A stretch of DNA of 64,000 nt. Source: Comamonas sp. lk (GTDB lineage: Bacteria; Pseudomonadota; Gammaproteobacteria; Burkholderiales; Burkholderiaceae_C). The notes beneath the pieces were generated by a model. That model was not told the origin of the DNA, ran no database searches, and saw only the letters and a list, made by a program, of their open reading frames with translations. This document shows positions 32,788 through 40,762 of this stretch, in pieces (the stretch's first letter is position 1; each line of letters begins with the position of its first letter). The stretch spans positions 1,924,754 through 1,988,753 of the forward strand of contig NZ_UOOB01000001.1 of NCBI RefSeq assembly GCF_900564145.1, read 5' to 3'. The position numbers and the translations under genes were made by a program.

Positions 32788-34914
32788 TCATAATGAATCG
32801 CGCTTCCAGTGCCTCAGGCGCAGGCCGTTGCCAACCACCAGCAGGCTTACGCCCATATCGGCCAGCACGGCCAGCCACATGCTGGCATTGCCGCTGACAG
32901 CCAGGGCAAAGAACACAAACTTGATGCCCAGGGACAGACCGATGTTCTGCCACAGCACGCTGTGAGCGCGCTTTGAGAGATCGACCACATCAGGAATGCG
33001 GCGCAGGTCGTCATTCATCAGCACCACGTCGGCGGTTTCCATGGCCATGCCGGTGGCATGCATGCCGCCCATGGCAAAGCCGATGTCGGCCTGGGCCAGC
33101 GCCGGAGCGTCATTGATGCCGTCGCCCGTCATGCCCGTGGGGCCCATGTCGCGTTGCATCTGGGCCAGGGTCTTGAGCTTGTCCTCGGGCAGCATATTGC
33201 CGCGTGCATCGTCAATGCCGGCTTCGGCGGCCACGGTGCGCACGGTGGCGCTGTTGTCGCCGCTGAGCACCACGGGGGTGACGCCTGCGGCTCGCAGTTG
33301 CTGCACGGCCTCGAGGGCCTGGGGGCGCAGCGGGTCGGCCACGGCAAACAGGGCTTGCACACTCTGGCTGTTGGCCAGCAGGGTGACAGTGCGACCTTGC
33401 TGCTCCTGTATCTCAAGCGCTGCTTCCAGTTCGGGGTTGCTCCAGCCTTGCTCCTTGACCCAGCGCAGATTGGCCAGGGTCCAGAGTTGGCCGGCGATCT
33501 GGGCTTGCACGCCGCGGCCGGGCAAGGCCTTCAGTTGCTGCGCTTGTTCAACGTCATTGCCGGCCTGGGCTTGCAGGCCTTGCGCTATCGACCTCGATAC
33601 CGGATGGTCGGAACGCGATGCCAGTGCATAGGCATGCTCGGCGATGGCCTCGTCTGCCGCAGCATCCCAGGTCTGCCAGTCCACCAGCTTGGGCGAGCCC
33701 GTGGTCAGCGTGCCGGTCTTGTCCAGCGCAATGGCTTTGAGCTTGCGGGCGGATTCCAACGCGCTGCCGCCCTTGATCAGAATGCCGCGCTTGGCAGCGG
33801 CGGTGAGCGCACTGACCACGGTGACTGGAGTGGACAGCACCAGCGCGCAAGGGCAGGCAATCACCAGCAGGGCCAGAGCCTGGTAAGCGGCCTGCTGCCA
33901 GCTCCAGTCCATGAGCCAAGGCGCGAGCACGCCCAGCGCAATGGCCAGCACCAGGACGATGGGGGTGTAGACCTCGGCAAAGCGGTCGACAAAGCGCTGA
34001 GTCGGTGCCTTGCTGGCCTGGGCTTGCTCCACGGCGTGGACGATGCGGGCAATCAGGCTGTCGGAGGCGGGAGCGGTGACGCGCACCTGCAACTCGCCGT
34101 CCTGGTTGATGGAGCCCGCGTACACCTTGTCGCCCGGGCCTTTGTGGGCCAGGGCACTCTCGCCTGTGATGGGGGCCTGATCCACCGAGCTTTCGCCGGA
34201 GCTGACTTCTCCGTCCAGCGGCATGCGTGCGCCGGGAGTCACGCGCAGCACCGCGCCCAGGGGCACGTCCTTGGCGGCCATGCGCAGGGTGCCGCCGCCG
34301 GGCTGCAGCACGTCGGCCGTCTCGGGGGCCAACTGCAGCAGGCCGCGAATGGCGGCGCGGGCCTTGTCCATGGCCTGGTCTTCGATGCGCTCGGCGGCGG
34401 CATACAGCGCCATCACCATGGCGGCCTCAGGCCACTGGCCGATGATGAAGGCGCCTGTGACGGCCACGGCCATCAGGGCGTGAATGCCCAGCTTCAGGCG
34501 CAGCACATCCTTGATACCGACCTTGTACACGCCCAGACCCGCAAGTGCGATGGCTGCCACGGCCAGTGCCATGCCCAGGTATTGCAGCATGCTGGAGCTG
34601 CCGTCGCCGCCACCAAACCAGTGGGCAGCTTCTGCGCCCAGGGCCGCAGCCAGCGCGGCAAAAATGCGCGGCCAGCCGGGCAGCACGCCGTGGTCGTGGC
34701 CCGCGTGGTCGCCCTCGCCGTGCTCGTGACCATCATGGGCCTGGGACTTGACCGGCTCGCTGATGGAAAAAGGCGCGCAGCAGCCGGTACCGCAACTGGA
34801 TGCTGCGGGAGCTGCTATGGCTTTTGATTTTCTGTGAGCGTGCTCATGGTCGTGACCATGGGTGTTGTCATGAGCATGCTCATGGGCGTGGGTGGACAGG
34901 TTTTCTGGTTTCAT
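32788..34914 (-). CDS. Heavy-metal P-type ATPase (Cd/Pb/Zn exporter, P1B type)
   Basis: A 708-residue P1B ATPase. The N-terminus lacks the usual GMTCxxC domain and instead has a His-rich arm (HAHEHAHDNTHGHDHEHAH) with SSCGTGCCAP. The core is complete: actuator TGES, membrane CPC (IACPCALVLS), phosphorylation DKTGTLTTG, SDHPVS and TGDGINDAPALAQAD. CPC plus a divergent CadR-type regulator points to Cd/Pb/Zn export, although the neighbouring module is for copper. ATG 34914 lies only 38 bases from the cadR start. Confidence 0.9.
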   Translation of the reverse strand: MKPENLSTHAHEHAHDNTHGHDHEHAHRKSKAIAAPAASSCGTGCCAPFSISEPVKSQAHDGHEHGEGDHAGHDHGVLPGWPRIFAALAAALGAEAAHWFGGGDGSSSMLQYLGMALAVAAIALAGLGVYKVGIKDVLRLKLGIHALMAVAVTGAFIIGQWPEAAMVMALYAAAERIEDQAMDKARAAIRGLLQLAPETADVLQPGGGTLRMAAKDVPLGAVLRVTPGARMPLDGEVSSGESSVDQAPITGESALAHKGPGDKVYAGSINQDGELQVRVTAPASDSLIARIVHAVEQAQASKAPTQRFVDRFAEVYTPIVLVLAIALGVLAPWLMDWSWQQAAYQALALLVIACPCALVLSTPVTVVSALTAAAKRGILIKGGSALESARKLKAIALDKTGTLTTGSPKLVDWQTWDAAADEAIAEHAYALASRSDHPVSRSIAQGLQAQAGNDVEQAQQLKALPGRGVQAQIAGQLWTLANLRWVKEQGWSNPELEAALEIQEQQGRTVTLLANSQSVQALFAVADPLRPQALEAVQQLRAAGVTPVVLSGDNSATVRTVAAEAGIDDARGNMLPEDKLKTLAQMQRDMGPTGMTGDGINDAPALAQADIGFAMGGMHATGMAMETADVVLMNDDLRRIPDVVDLSKRAHSVLWQNIGLSLGIKFVFFALAVSGNASMWLAVLADMGVSLLVVGNGLRLRHWKRDSL

Positions 34915-34920
34915 GGCAGC

Positions 34921-34951
34921 ATTGAAAACAATAAAGTCACTTCAAGGTCAA
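34921..34951 (-). promoter_or_regulatory. MerR-type promoter/operator of the metal ATPase gene
   Basis: On the minus strand TTGACC (34951-34946) and TTCAAT (34926-34921) are separated by 19 bases, the overlong spacer typical of MerR-family-activated promoters. The spacer carries a dyad centred on AAGTGACTT. Transcription would begin at or next to ATG 34914, suggesting a leaderless mRNA. Confidence 0.6.
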
Positions 34952-34952
34952 G

Positions 34953-35427
34953 CATGGCAGTCAATGCAGCACAGATTCCACGCTGGCGTATAGGAGATGC
35001 GGCCAAACGCAGCGCGATTGCGGCGGCCAATATCCGCTATTACGAAAAAGAGCGGCTGCTCTCGCCCGGCGTGCGCGAGGACAACCAGTACCGCCTGTAC
35101 AGCGATGAGGATGTGCACCGCCTGCGCTTTATCCGTCTGTGCCGGGCCATGAATATGTCGCTAGACGAGGTGCGCACCCTGCTGGCGCTCGATGGCGCGC
35201 GCAAGGCCGATTGTCTGGCCGCCCGCGACACGCTGGATGCGCATCTGGGCCATGTGCGCGAGCGTCTGGCCGAGCTGCAGGCGCTGGAGCGGGAGCTGGT
35301 CCATTTGCGCAACCAGTGCGATGGCTGCGACAGCTACTGCCACATCATCGAAGCCCTGCATGCCCAGGCCGATGAGCCTCTGCCCGAAGGATTGCAGGGT
35401 GGCGCAGCGGCCAAGCGCCATGTCTAA
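34953..35427 (+). CDS. Cd(II)/Pb(II)-responsive MerR-family regulator (CadR/PbrR type)
   Basis: A 157-residue MerR-family protein. The HTH is RIGDAAKRSAIAAANIRYYE followed by LLSPGVREDNQYRLYSDEDV. After the dimerisation helix come the metal ligands: Cys87 (RKADCLAA), then Cys122, Cys125 and Cys129 in QCDGCDSYC. Cys at these places is typical of CadR/PbrR, which activate their ATPase gene by untwisting a 19-bp spacer promoter. ATG 34953 has AAGG 5 bases upstream; longer in-frame starts run into the divergent gene. It regulates the adjacent ATPase and itself. Confidence 0.9.
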
Positions 35428-35552
35428 GAAGGTGTTTAAGATTTCCTCGGCGCCGCTGCGTAGAGATCGTAAACATGCTCTAACAGGGTTTACCCAGGGC
35501 TGTTGGTGATTCTTGTGCGGGTGAAGTCAGAAGTGGGCGCTATCATTCCTGC

Positions 35553-36356
35553 ATGAGCTGGAGCGAAACCACCCTGAATCTGCCTGGGCGTCTGTGGTCC
35601 GCGCTGGGCGCGCAGGCGCTGGCGTGGTGGCGCAGCATTTACCTCACGGCCGTGCTGCTGGTGTTGCAGCTGTCGCCATCGAGCTACCGCAAGGGCGCGC
35701 GCGCCTTGCTGGCGCACCAGATGTATGTGCAGACGGTGCCCATTCTGACGGGCTTTACCGCGCTGGCCGCCTTGCTGTGCGCCGTGATTGCGCGCATCGT
35801 GATCGTCACGGCGCAAAGCTATGGCCTGTCGCGCTATGCGCTGGATCTGGTGGTGCGCGTCATGGTGATCGAGCTGATCCCTTTGACCGCTGCGCTGTTT
35901 GTGGCCATGCGCTGCACCATTCCGGCCGGGGTGGAGGTGGTGCAGCTGCGCATACGCGGCCATCTGGCGGCATGGAAAAAGCAGGGCGTCGATCCGCTGC
36001 GCGTGGCCGTGTTGCCGCGCACGGCAGCCGGCGTGTTTGCCGCCATCACGTTGGCGGCGCTCAGCTGCCTGGTGGCGTTGATCACGGTGTATTTCAGCGT
36101 GTACGGTTTCACGCTGGCGGGTTTTGGTGGCTACACGCGGGTATTCGGGCAGATTTTCACGCCCTCGCTCACGCTGGTCTTTGTGCTCAAGACCTGGTTT
36201 TTCAGCCTGGCCGTGGCCATCATGCCCATGGCCTCGGCCCTGTACACCCCGTTGGCCCGTCACCGCCGTGGCGGGGCCGAGCTGGGCGGTTTTGCCCGCA
36301 TGTTTGCCGTGTTGCTGCTGATCGAGATCATCTCGCTGATGGGCAATTACTATTGA
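35553..36356 (+). CDS. MlaE-family ABC transporter permease
   Basis: A 267-residue integral membrane protein of the MlaE/DUF140 family with five or six hydrophobic segments (LTGFTALAALLCAVIARIVI, VAVLPRTAAGVFAAITLAAL). It should be the inner-membrane permease of an MCE-type lipid transporter that moves phospholipids or sterols between membranes. It is followed at 13 bases by an MCE gene and then by a lipoprotein gene. Unusually, no MlaF-type ATPase gene is present in the operon, so the ATPase must come from elsewhere. Confidence 0.87.
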   Translation: MSWSETTLNLPGRLWSALGAQALAWWRSIYLTAVLLVLQLSPSSYRKGARALLAHQMYVQTVPILTGFTALAALLCAVIARIVIVTAQSYGLSRYALDLVVRVMVIELIPLTAALFVAMRCTIPAGVEVVQLRIRGHLAAWKKQGVDPLRVAVLPRTAAGVFAAITLAALSCLVALITVYFSVYGFTLAGFGGYTRVFGQIFTPSLTLVFVLKTWFFSLAVAIMPMASALYTPLARHRRGGAELGGFARMFAVLLLIEIISLMGNYY

Positions 36357-36369
36357 TGAAAGCATTCGC

Positions 36370-37383
36370 ATGACGGATACCCGCGAGGAGCAAGAGATCC
36401 GACGCCAGACCCTGGAAGCCCAGCTGGCCGAGGATGAATTGCTGGGCCTCAAACCCGTGGCGCATTTACGCACCAAGGCCGCCGCGCTGCTGAGCCTGAC
36501 GCTGGCGCTGATACTCGCGGCCGCCATCTACCTGTTGTATGCGCGCGGCGTGTTCGAGCCCACGCAACGCCTGGTGCTGACGGCCGAAGACTCGCAAGGC
36601 GTGGCCGTGGGCATGGACATGACTTTCTCCGGCTTTCCCATAGGCCGGGTCAGCAAGATTGAATTGGCACCCGATGGCTCGGTGCGCATCCTGGTCGATG
36701 TGCCCGAAAAAGACGCCCACTGGCTGCGCCAGTCCAGCGTGTTCACTCTGGTCAAGGGCATTGTGGGCGGTACCACCATCAAGGCCTATAGCGGCATGCT
36801 TGACGACGCGCCGCTGCCGCCCGATTCCGTGCGCCCCGTGCTCAGCGGCGATGCCACGGCCGAGCTGCCGCAAATCATCAATTCGGCCAAGGAAGTGCTG
36901 GCCAATGTGGCGGCGCTGACGGCCACGGATTCGGCCCTCGGCGGCTCGCTGGCCGAGGTGCGCAAGCTGGCCGAACGCCTGCAGGGCCAGGGCGGAGCGC
37001 TGGGCGTAGTGCTGGGCAGCGACGAAGAAGCCAGGAAGGTGACGATGCTGATAGATCGCGCCAACTCCGTGCTGGGCCGCATGGACCGCATGGTGGCCCG
37101 GGCCGACAGCCAGGTGTTTGATGCCAACGGCGTAATGCCCGAGGTGCGCGCCACCGTGGCCCAGCTCAACGGGCTGCTGGCCGATACGCGCAAAAGCATG
37201 ATCAAGGTCGATGCCGTGCTGGCAGACATGAAGGTGGTGGGCAGCAACGCACGCGAAGCCAGCACCGATCTGGGAGCGCTGCGCGCCGAGGTGGAAAGCA
37301 ATCTGCTGCGCCTGGAATCCGTTCTGAATGATTTGCAGCGCAAATGGCCGTTTGCGCACAAGCCGGAGCTCAAGCTGCCATGA
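36370..37383 (+). CDS. MCE (MlaD-family) lipid-binding protein
   Basis: A 337-residue protein anchored by one N-terminal membrane segment (ALLSLTLALILAAAIYLLYA, about residues 38-57). The MCE domain follows at about 68-150 (LTAEDSQGVAVGMDMTFSGF, then IGRVSKIELAPDGSV). A long helical C-terminal region carries heptad-like repeats (SMIKVDAVLADMKVVGSN). MCE proteins form hexameric periplasmic rings or tubes that conduct lipids between the permease and outer-membrane partners. Its stop overlaps the next start (ATGA), so the three genes are one operon. Confidence 0.9.
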   Translation: MTDTREEQEIRRQTLEAQLAEDELLGLKPVAHLRTKAAALLSLTLALILAAAIYLLYARGVFEPTQRLVLTAEDSQGVAVGMDMTFSGFPIGRVSKIELAPDGSVRILVDVPEKDAHWLRQSSVFTLVKGIVGGTTIKAYSGMLDDAPLPPDSVRPVLSGDATAELPQIINSAKEVLANVAALTATDSALGGSLAEVRKLAERLQGQGGALGVVLGSDEEARKVTMLIDRANSVLGRMDRMVARADSQVFDANGVMPEVRATVAQLNGLLADTRKSMIKVDAVLADMKVVGSNAREASTDLGALRAEVESNLLRLESVLNDLQRKWPFAHKPELKLP

Positions 37384-38120
37384 CCAGTGCTGAAAAAAAG
37401 CAATCAAAAACGGCTGCAGCCCTTATTCCTAAATCGGTATCAGCTATTGCTTTGGTAGTTCTGGTCGGCTGCGGCAACCAGCCTCCGGCGCCTGACTGGG
37501 CTTTGAGTGCCGAAGCTGCGGCGCAAAGAGCCAGCAGCGCCTATCTGCAAGGCCAGCAGCGGATAGAGGCGCTGCAGTGGCAAAAAGCGCGCGAGTCCGT
37601 GGCCGGCACTGCCCGTCCGGATCTGGCGGCCCGCGTGGAGCTGATGCGCTGTGCGGCCCAGGTGGCCAGTCTGCAATGGGAGAGCTGCCCCGGCTATGAA
37701 AAGCTGGCGCAGGACGCCGCCGCGCCGGAGCAGGCTTATGCCCGCTATCTGCAAGGTCGGCCCCTGGCCGCAGATGTGGCGCTCTTGCCCGAGGCGCAGC
37801 GGGCCGTGGCGGCACAGCTTGCCGGTGCGGCAAATTCTGCTGCCTCTGCGCAGGCGGTGCAGGTGGTGGCCGGTATCAAGGACCCGCTGCCGCGTCTGGT
37901 GGCCGCTGGTGTGGCGCTCAGGGCTGGTGCGGCCTCGCCTCAATTGCTGCAGCTGGGCGTGGATACCGCATCGGCCCAGGGCTGGCGCCGGGCCGTGATG
38001 GCCTGGCTGCTGCTGCAGGCCAAGGCGGCGGAGCAGGGCGGAGATACGGCCGGCGCGGCAGCCATTGAGCGCCGAATCCAGCTGCTGCAAAAGCCGGTGC
38101 CTGAAAGCGCAGCGCCATAA
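37380..38120 (+). CDS. Lipoprotein of the MCE operon
   Basis: A 246-residue Ala/Gln-rich helical protein with a probable lipoprotein signal (SVSAIALVVLVGCGNQPP, lipobox LVGC near residue 31). The rest looks like TPR-like helical repeats (ASSAYLQGQQRIEALQWQKA). It may be the outer-membrane partner of the MCE transporter, like the auxiliary lipoproteins of Pqi/Mla systems, though no named domain is recognised. Translation is coupled to the MCE gene by a 4-base overlap. Confidence 0.75.
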   Translation: MTSAEKKQSKTAAALIPKSVSAIALVVLVGCGNQPPAPDWALSAEAAAQRASSAYLQGQQRIEALQWQKARESVAGTARPDLAARVELMRCAAQVASLQWESCPGYEKLAQDAAAPEQAYARYLQGRPLAADVALLPEAQRAVAAQLAGAANSAASAQAVQVVAGIKDPLPRLVAAGVALRAGAASPQLLQLGVDTASAQGWRRAVMAWLLLQAKAAEQGGDTAGAAAIERRIQLLQKPVPESAAP

Positions 38121-38123
38121 AAA

Positions 38124-38145
38124 AAGCGAGGCCAAAGCCTCGCTT
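38124..38145 (-). terminator. Intrinsic terminator of the porin gene
   Basis: Stem AAGCGAGGC (38124-38132), loop CAAA, arm GCCTCGCTT (38137-38145). On the minus strand it is followed by a T run (the A run at 38119-38125), so it ends the porin transcript. Confidence 0.85.
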
Positions 38146-38181
38146 GTCGGACCTAGGCGATAACGCCTTGGCTTATCCTGC

Positions 38182-39222
38182 TTAGAAGCGGTGACGAATA
38201 CCGGCGATCAGGCCGGTGCCGCTCTTGGGCGTGGCATCGGTCACGCGGTCGTACATCAGGGCGGTGTACACATCGGTGCGCTTGGACAGGAAGTGGTCGT
38301 AGCCCAGCGTTGCCGTGGTGCGGGTGGCATCGGCGCCAGTCCATTCCGCCTTGGTGCGAGCCACGGCCGCCTTGACCGTGCCAGGGGTGCCAGTGACAGG
38401 AACGTCCAGGCCCAGCGAGTAGGTCTTGCTCTTGCTATCCGTGTTCTTGACCTTGGCCTGGCCGTAGGTCGCGTACAGCTTCACCACATTGAAGTTGTAG
38501 CTGCCGCCAACCATCCAGTCGGTCTTGGTGGGCATAACGGTGCCGCTGCCGGGGTTGGTGATCTGGTCGCGCTCATAGAAGGCGGTCAGGCTCAGAGGGC
38601 CGTTGAAGTACAGCGCATTCACGCCCACGTTCTTCTTGCTCTTGTCGCCGGGCGTGGTTTGTTCGCCAAACTGGTAGTAAACATTGGCTGTCAGGCCGCC
38701 AAAATTAGGCGTCGTGTAGACCAGCATATTGCTCCAGCCGGTGTCGGCGGGCGTAGTCAGGCGAGCGCCGCCCCAAGCCGAGGTGGGTGTATTGGCATGC
38801 AGCACCAGAGGCGAGATGGTGAACGAGTCGCCAAAGGGGTTGGTCAGAATGGTGGGCAGAAAGTTGGGTGCCTTGTCGCGGCCCAGGCCGATACGGCCGA
38901 AGCCGCCGTTCAAGCCGATATTGGCATCGCGCGAGAAGAAAGTGTCGCCAGGGAAACGACCGGTTTCGCCGGTATCCATGCGCATGAAGGCTGTGATGTT
39001 GAAGTCAACCTTCAGGCCGCCGCCCAGGTCTTCCGTGCCCTTGATGCCCCACCAGGAGGTGGTCATGCCGCCGGAGCCCACGACCGACTTGCGATCCTGG
39101 CCGGCCATCTTCATCGAACCGGCATACATATCGGCCAGACCCGTCAGCTGCACATTGCTCTGGGCATAGGCTGCACCGGTGCAAGCCAGTGCTGCCGCGA
39201 CGGCGATCAAAGAATTCTTCAT
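38182..39222 (-). CDS. General porin (Gram-negative porin_4 family)
   Basis: A 346-residue outer-membrane beta-barrel typical of betaproteobacterial trimeric porins. It has a signal peptide (MKNSLIAVAAALACTGAAYA), alternating barrel strands (SNVQLTGLADMYAGS, TTSWWGIKGTEDLGGGLKVD), the FGRIGLGRDKAP loop region and a C-terminal RHRF ending in Phe for BAM recognition. It lets small hydrophilic solutes through the outer membrane. It is monocistronic, with a clear terminator. Confidence 0.93.
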   Translation of the reverse strand: MKNSLIAVAAALACTGAAYAQSNVQLTGLADMYAGSMKMAGQDRKSVVGSGGMTTSWWGIKGTEDLGGGLKVDFNITAFMRMDTGETGRFPGDTFFSRDANIGLNGGFGRIGLGRDKAPNFLPTILTNPFGDSFTISPLVLHANTPTSAWGGARLTTPADTGWSNMLVYTTPNFGGLTANVYYQFGEQTTPGDKSKKNVGVNALYFNGPLSLTAFYERDQITNPGSGTVMPTKTDWMVGGSYNFNVVKLYATYGQAKVKNTDSKSKTYSLGLDVPVTGTPGTVKAAVARTKAEWTGADATRTTATLGYDHFLSKRTDVYTALMYDRVTDATPKSGTGLIAGIRHRF

Positions 39223-39658
39223 GGCGTTCTCTCTCTTCTCTCTTTAGATGTTGAATTTGCGTTTGGAAATATAGCGGCGCTTTGTATACAGACTGCGAGG
39301 CTCGGCCGCAGAAGGCGATGAAATCACTATTTCCGCTTTGTGACAGTGGTTTTTTTGCATCAGAACCTCAGGGATGTACCGGATTGAAGACGCGCAAAAA
39401 AGCGAAGGCTGCGCTAGCAATTTGCTCTTTTCCCAGCTGGCACAAGGCTGTAGGCCAAAGCGCGCAAATTTTCGGGAATAACAGTCATTCGCCAGGCCGC
39501 AGCCGCAGGCATAGGCCGGCAAGGCATTTGCCTGGGCCTCTGCAGCAGGCTTGCGTTGGGTGTGCTGGCCGATAATGCCCAGCACTCTGGCCTGAAACGT
39601 CACAGCGCGTCTGTGTTGAAAGCGCTTGAGAGTTTTTTAAGAGTGACTTGCAGAAAAT
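39223..39658. other. Intergenic stretch between porin and mobA
   Basis: No gene is seen. It separates divergent porin and mobA genes and should contain both promoters. A TATATT on the minus strand at about 39265-39270 could be the porin -10. A purine-rich GAGAGAAGAGAGAGAAC precedes the porin start. Confidence 0.35.
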
Positions 39659-40273
39659 ATGAGCGACAAGATCCTGGACCCTATTGCGCGCGAAGACATT
39701 ACCGGCCTGGTGCTTGCGGGGGGGCGGGGCAGTCGCATGGGTGGTGTGGACAAAGGCCTGCAGCACCATCGCGGCCTGCCGCTCGCTCTGCATGCCTTGC
39801 AGCGGCTACAGCCGCAGGTAGGCCCGGCCATGATCAGCGCCAACCGCAATCTGCCTGTCTATGCTGCCATGGGTGTACCCGTGTGGCCGGATTCCATAGA
39901 TGGCTATGCAGGCCCGCTGGCCGGACTGCTGACGGGAATGCAGCATGCCGGAACGCCCTGGCTGGTCACCGTGCCTTGCGATACGCCCGAATTTCCCCAG
40001 GATTTCGTAGAACGTCTGGCCGCTGCTGCACTCGAACAGGGTGCCGACATCGCCATGGTTGCCACGCGCGAAGGCGGTCGGCTACGTTCGCAGCCGGTTT
40101 TCTGCCTGCTGCGCACCTGTTTGGTAGCAAGCCTGCTCGCTTTTTTGCAAACGGGCGAGCGCAAGTTCGACAAATGGACGGCGCAGCATCGCATGGTGGA
40201 AGTGGTGTTTGACGAGGCCCAGGCCTTCTTCAATGCCAACACCAAGGACGAGCTCAAGCAGTTGCAGCCTTGA
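39659..40273 (+). CDS. mobA: Molybdenum cofactor guanylyltransferase MobA
   Basis: A 204-residue nucleotidyltransferase. The signature [19 protein letters not shown] near residue 18 binds GTP, and [10 protein letters not shown] supplies the metal-binding Asp. The enzyme joins GMP to Mo-molybdopterin to give the bis-MGD cofactor used by DMSO-reductase-family enzymes such as nitrate reductase and formate dehydrogenase. It is cytoplasmic and of normal length. The ribosome site before ATG 39659 is weak. No other molybdenum cofactor gene is next to it in the window. Confidence 0.93.
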   Translation: MSDKILDPIAREDITGLVLAGGRGSRMGGVDKGLQHHRGLPLALHALQRLQPQVGPAMISANRNLPVYAAMGVPVWPDSIDGYAGPLAGLLTGMQHAGTPWLVTVPCDTPEFPQDFVERLAAAALEQGADIAMVATREGGRLRSQPVFCLLRTCLVASLLAFLQTGERKFDKWTAQHRMVEVVFDEAQAFFNANTKDELKQLQP

Positions 40274-40762
40274 CTGCCCAGCAATAGCGGCCTGGCCAGT
40301 CTTGGCGTTCCAGGCCTTTGTGCGCAATCCCCAACTGGGTACCCTGAATTTGACGTGAACGCGAGAGTTTGCCGCGTTCTACTCCTTGTTTTCCCTTATC
40401 CGTATGCAGCTTCCAGGAGTGTTGAAAAGACAGCGCTCACTGAACCATAGCGCGACCCTGGCGCAGGATCTGGGTATGCGCAGCGGGTGTCTGAAACCTA
40501 CGATCTTGTAAGACATTTGCTCGAATCACCCGAATGCGGTACTAATATGGTCTTTCCAAAAGTGATTTTAGAAACGACTGGTAACATTACTTCATGCCAG
40601 CCCTCAACGGCATGAATAGAGACATACAAAAATATCAAGCGGGCTGACGGTGGTAGTTGCTGCAGGGTTTCTTGGTGCGCTGTGCCTGAGCTTTATCGCT
40701 AGCTGGGCTTGATCATGCTCGAGGCTTCAGTGCTCCGCCGGCCCTGAACCGGAGCGGTTTGC
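40274..40762 (+). promoter_or_regulatory. Promoter and structured leader of the giant adhesin gene
   Basis: No gene is seen in these 489 bases. A likely promoter is TTGCTC (40517-40522), 17 bases, TACTAA (40540-40545), giving a leader of about 210 bases. The leader contains an 8-bp hairpin (TTCATGCC 40591-40598 with GGCATGAA 40609-40616). A second stem has GCTCCG (40732-40737) pairing with CGGAGC (40750-40755). The latter covers the GGAG ribosome site of ATG 40763, so translation could be gated by this structure. It does not match riboswitch classes I can recall. Confidence 0.5.

Noticed and set aside
33058-34827. A 589-codon plus-strand open frame opposite the metal ATPase
   Set aside because: The ATPase has all P-type motifs; the opposite frame is a GC-driven shadow.
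34834-34952. A longer MerR-family regulator starting at 34834
   Set aside because: The extension is the antisense of the ATPase N-terminus and would cover the promoter; the family starts close to 34953.
40560-40762. A c-di-GMP (GEMM) riboswitch in the adhesin leader
   Set aside because: The conserved GEMM core sequence was not found; only generic hairpins are visible.
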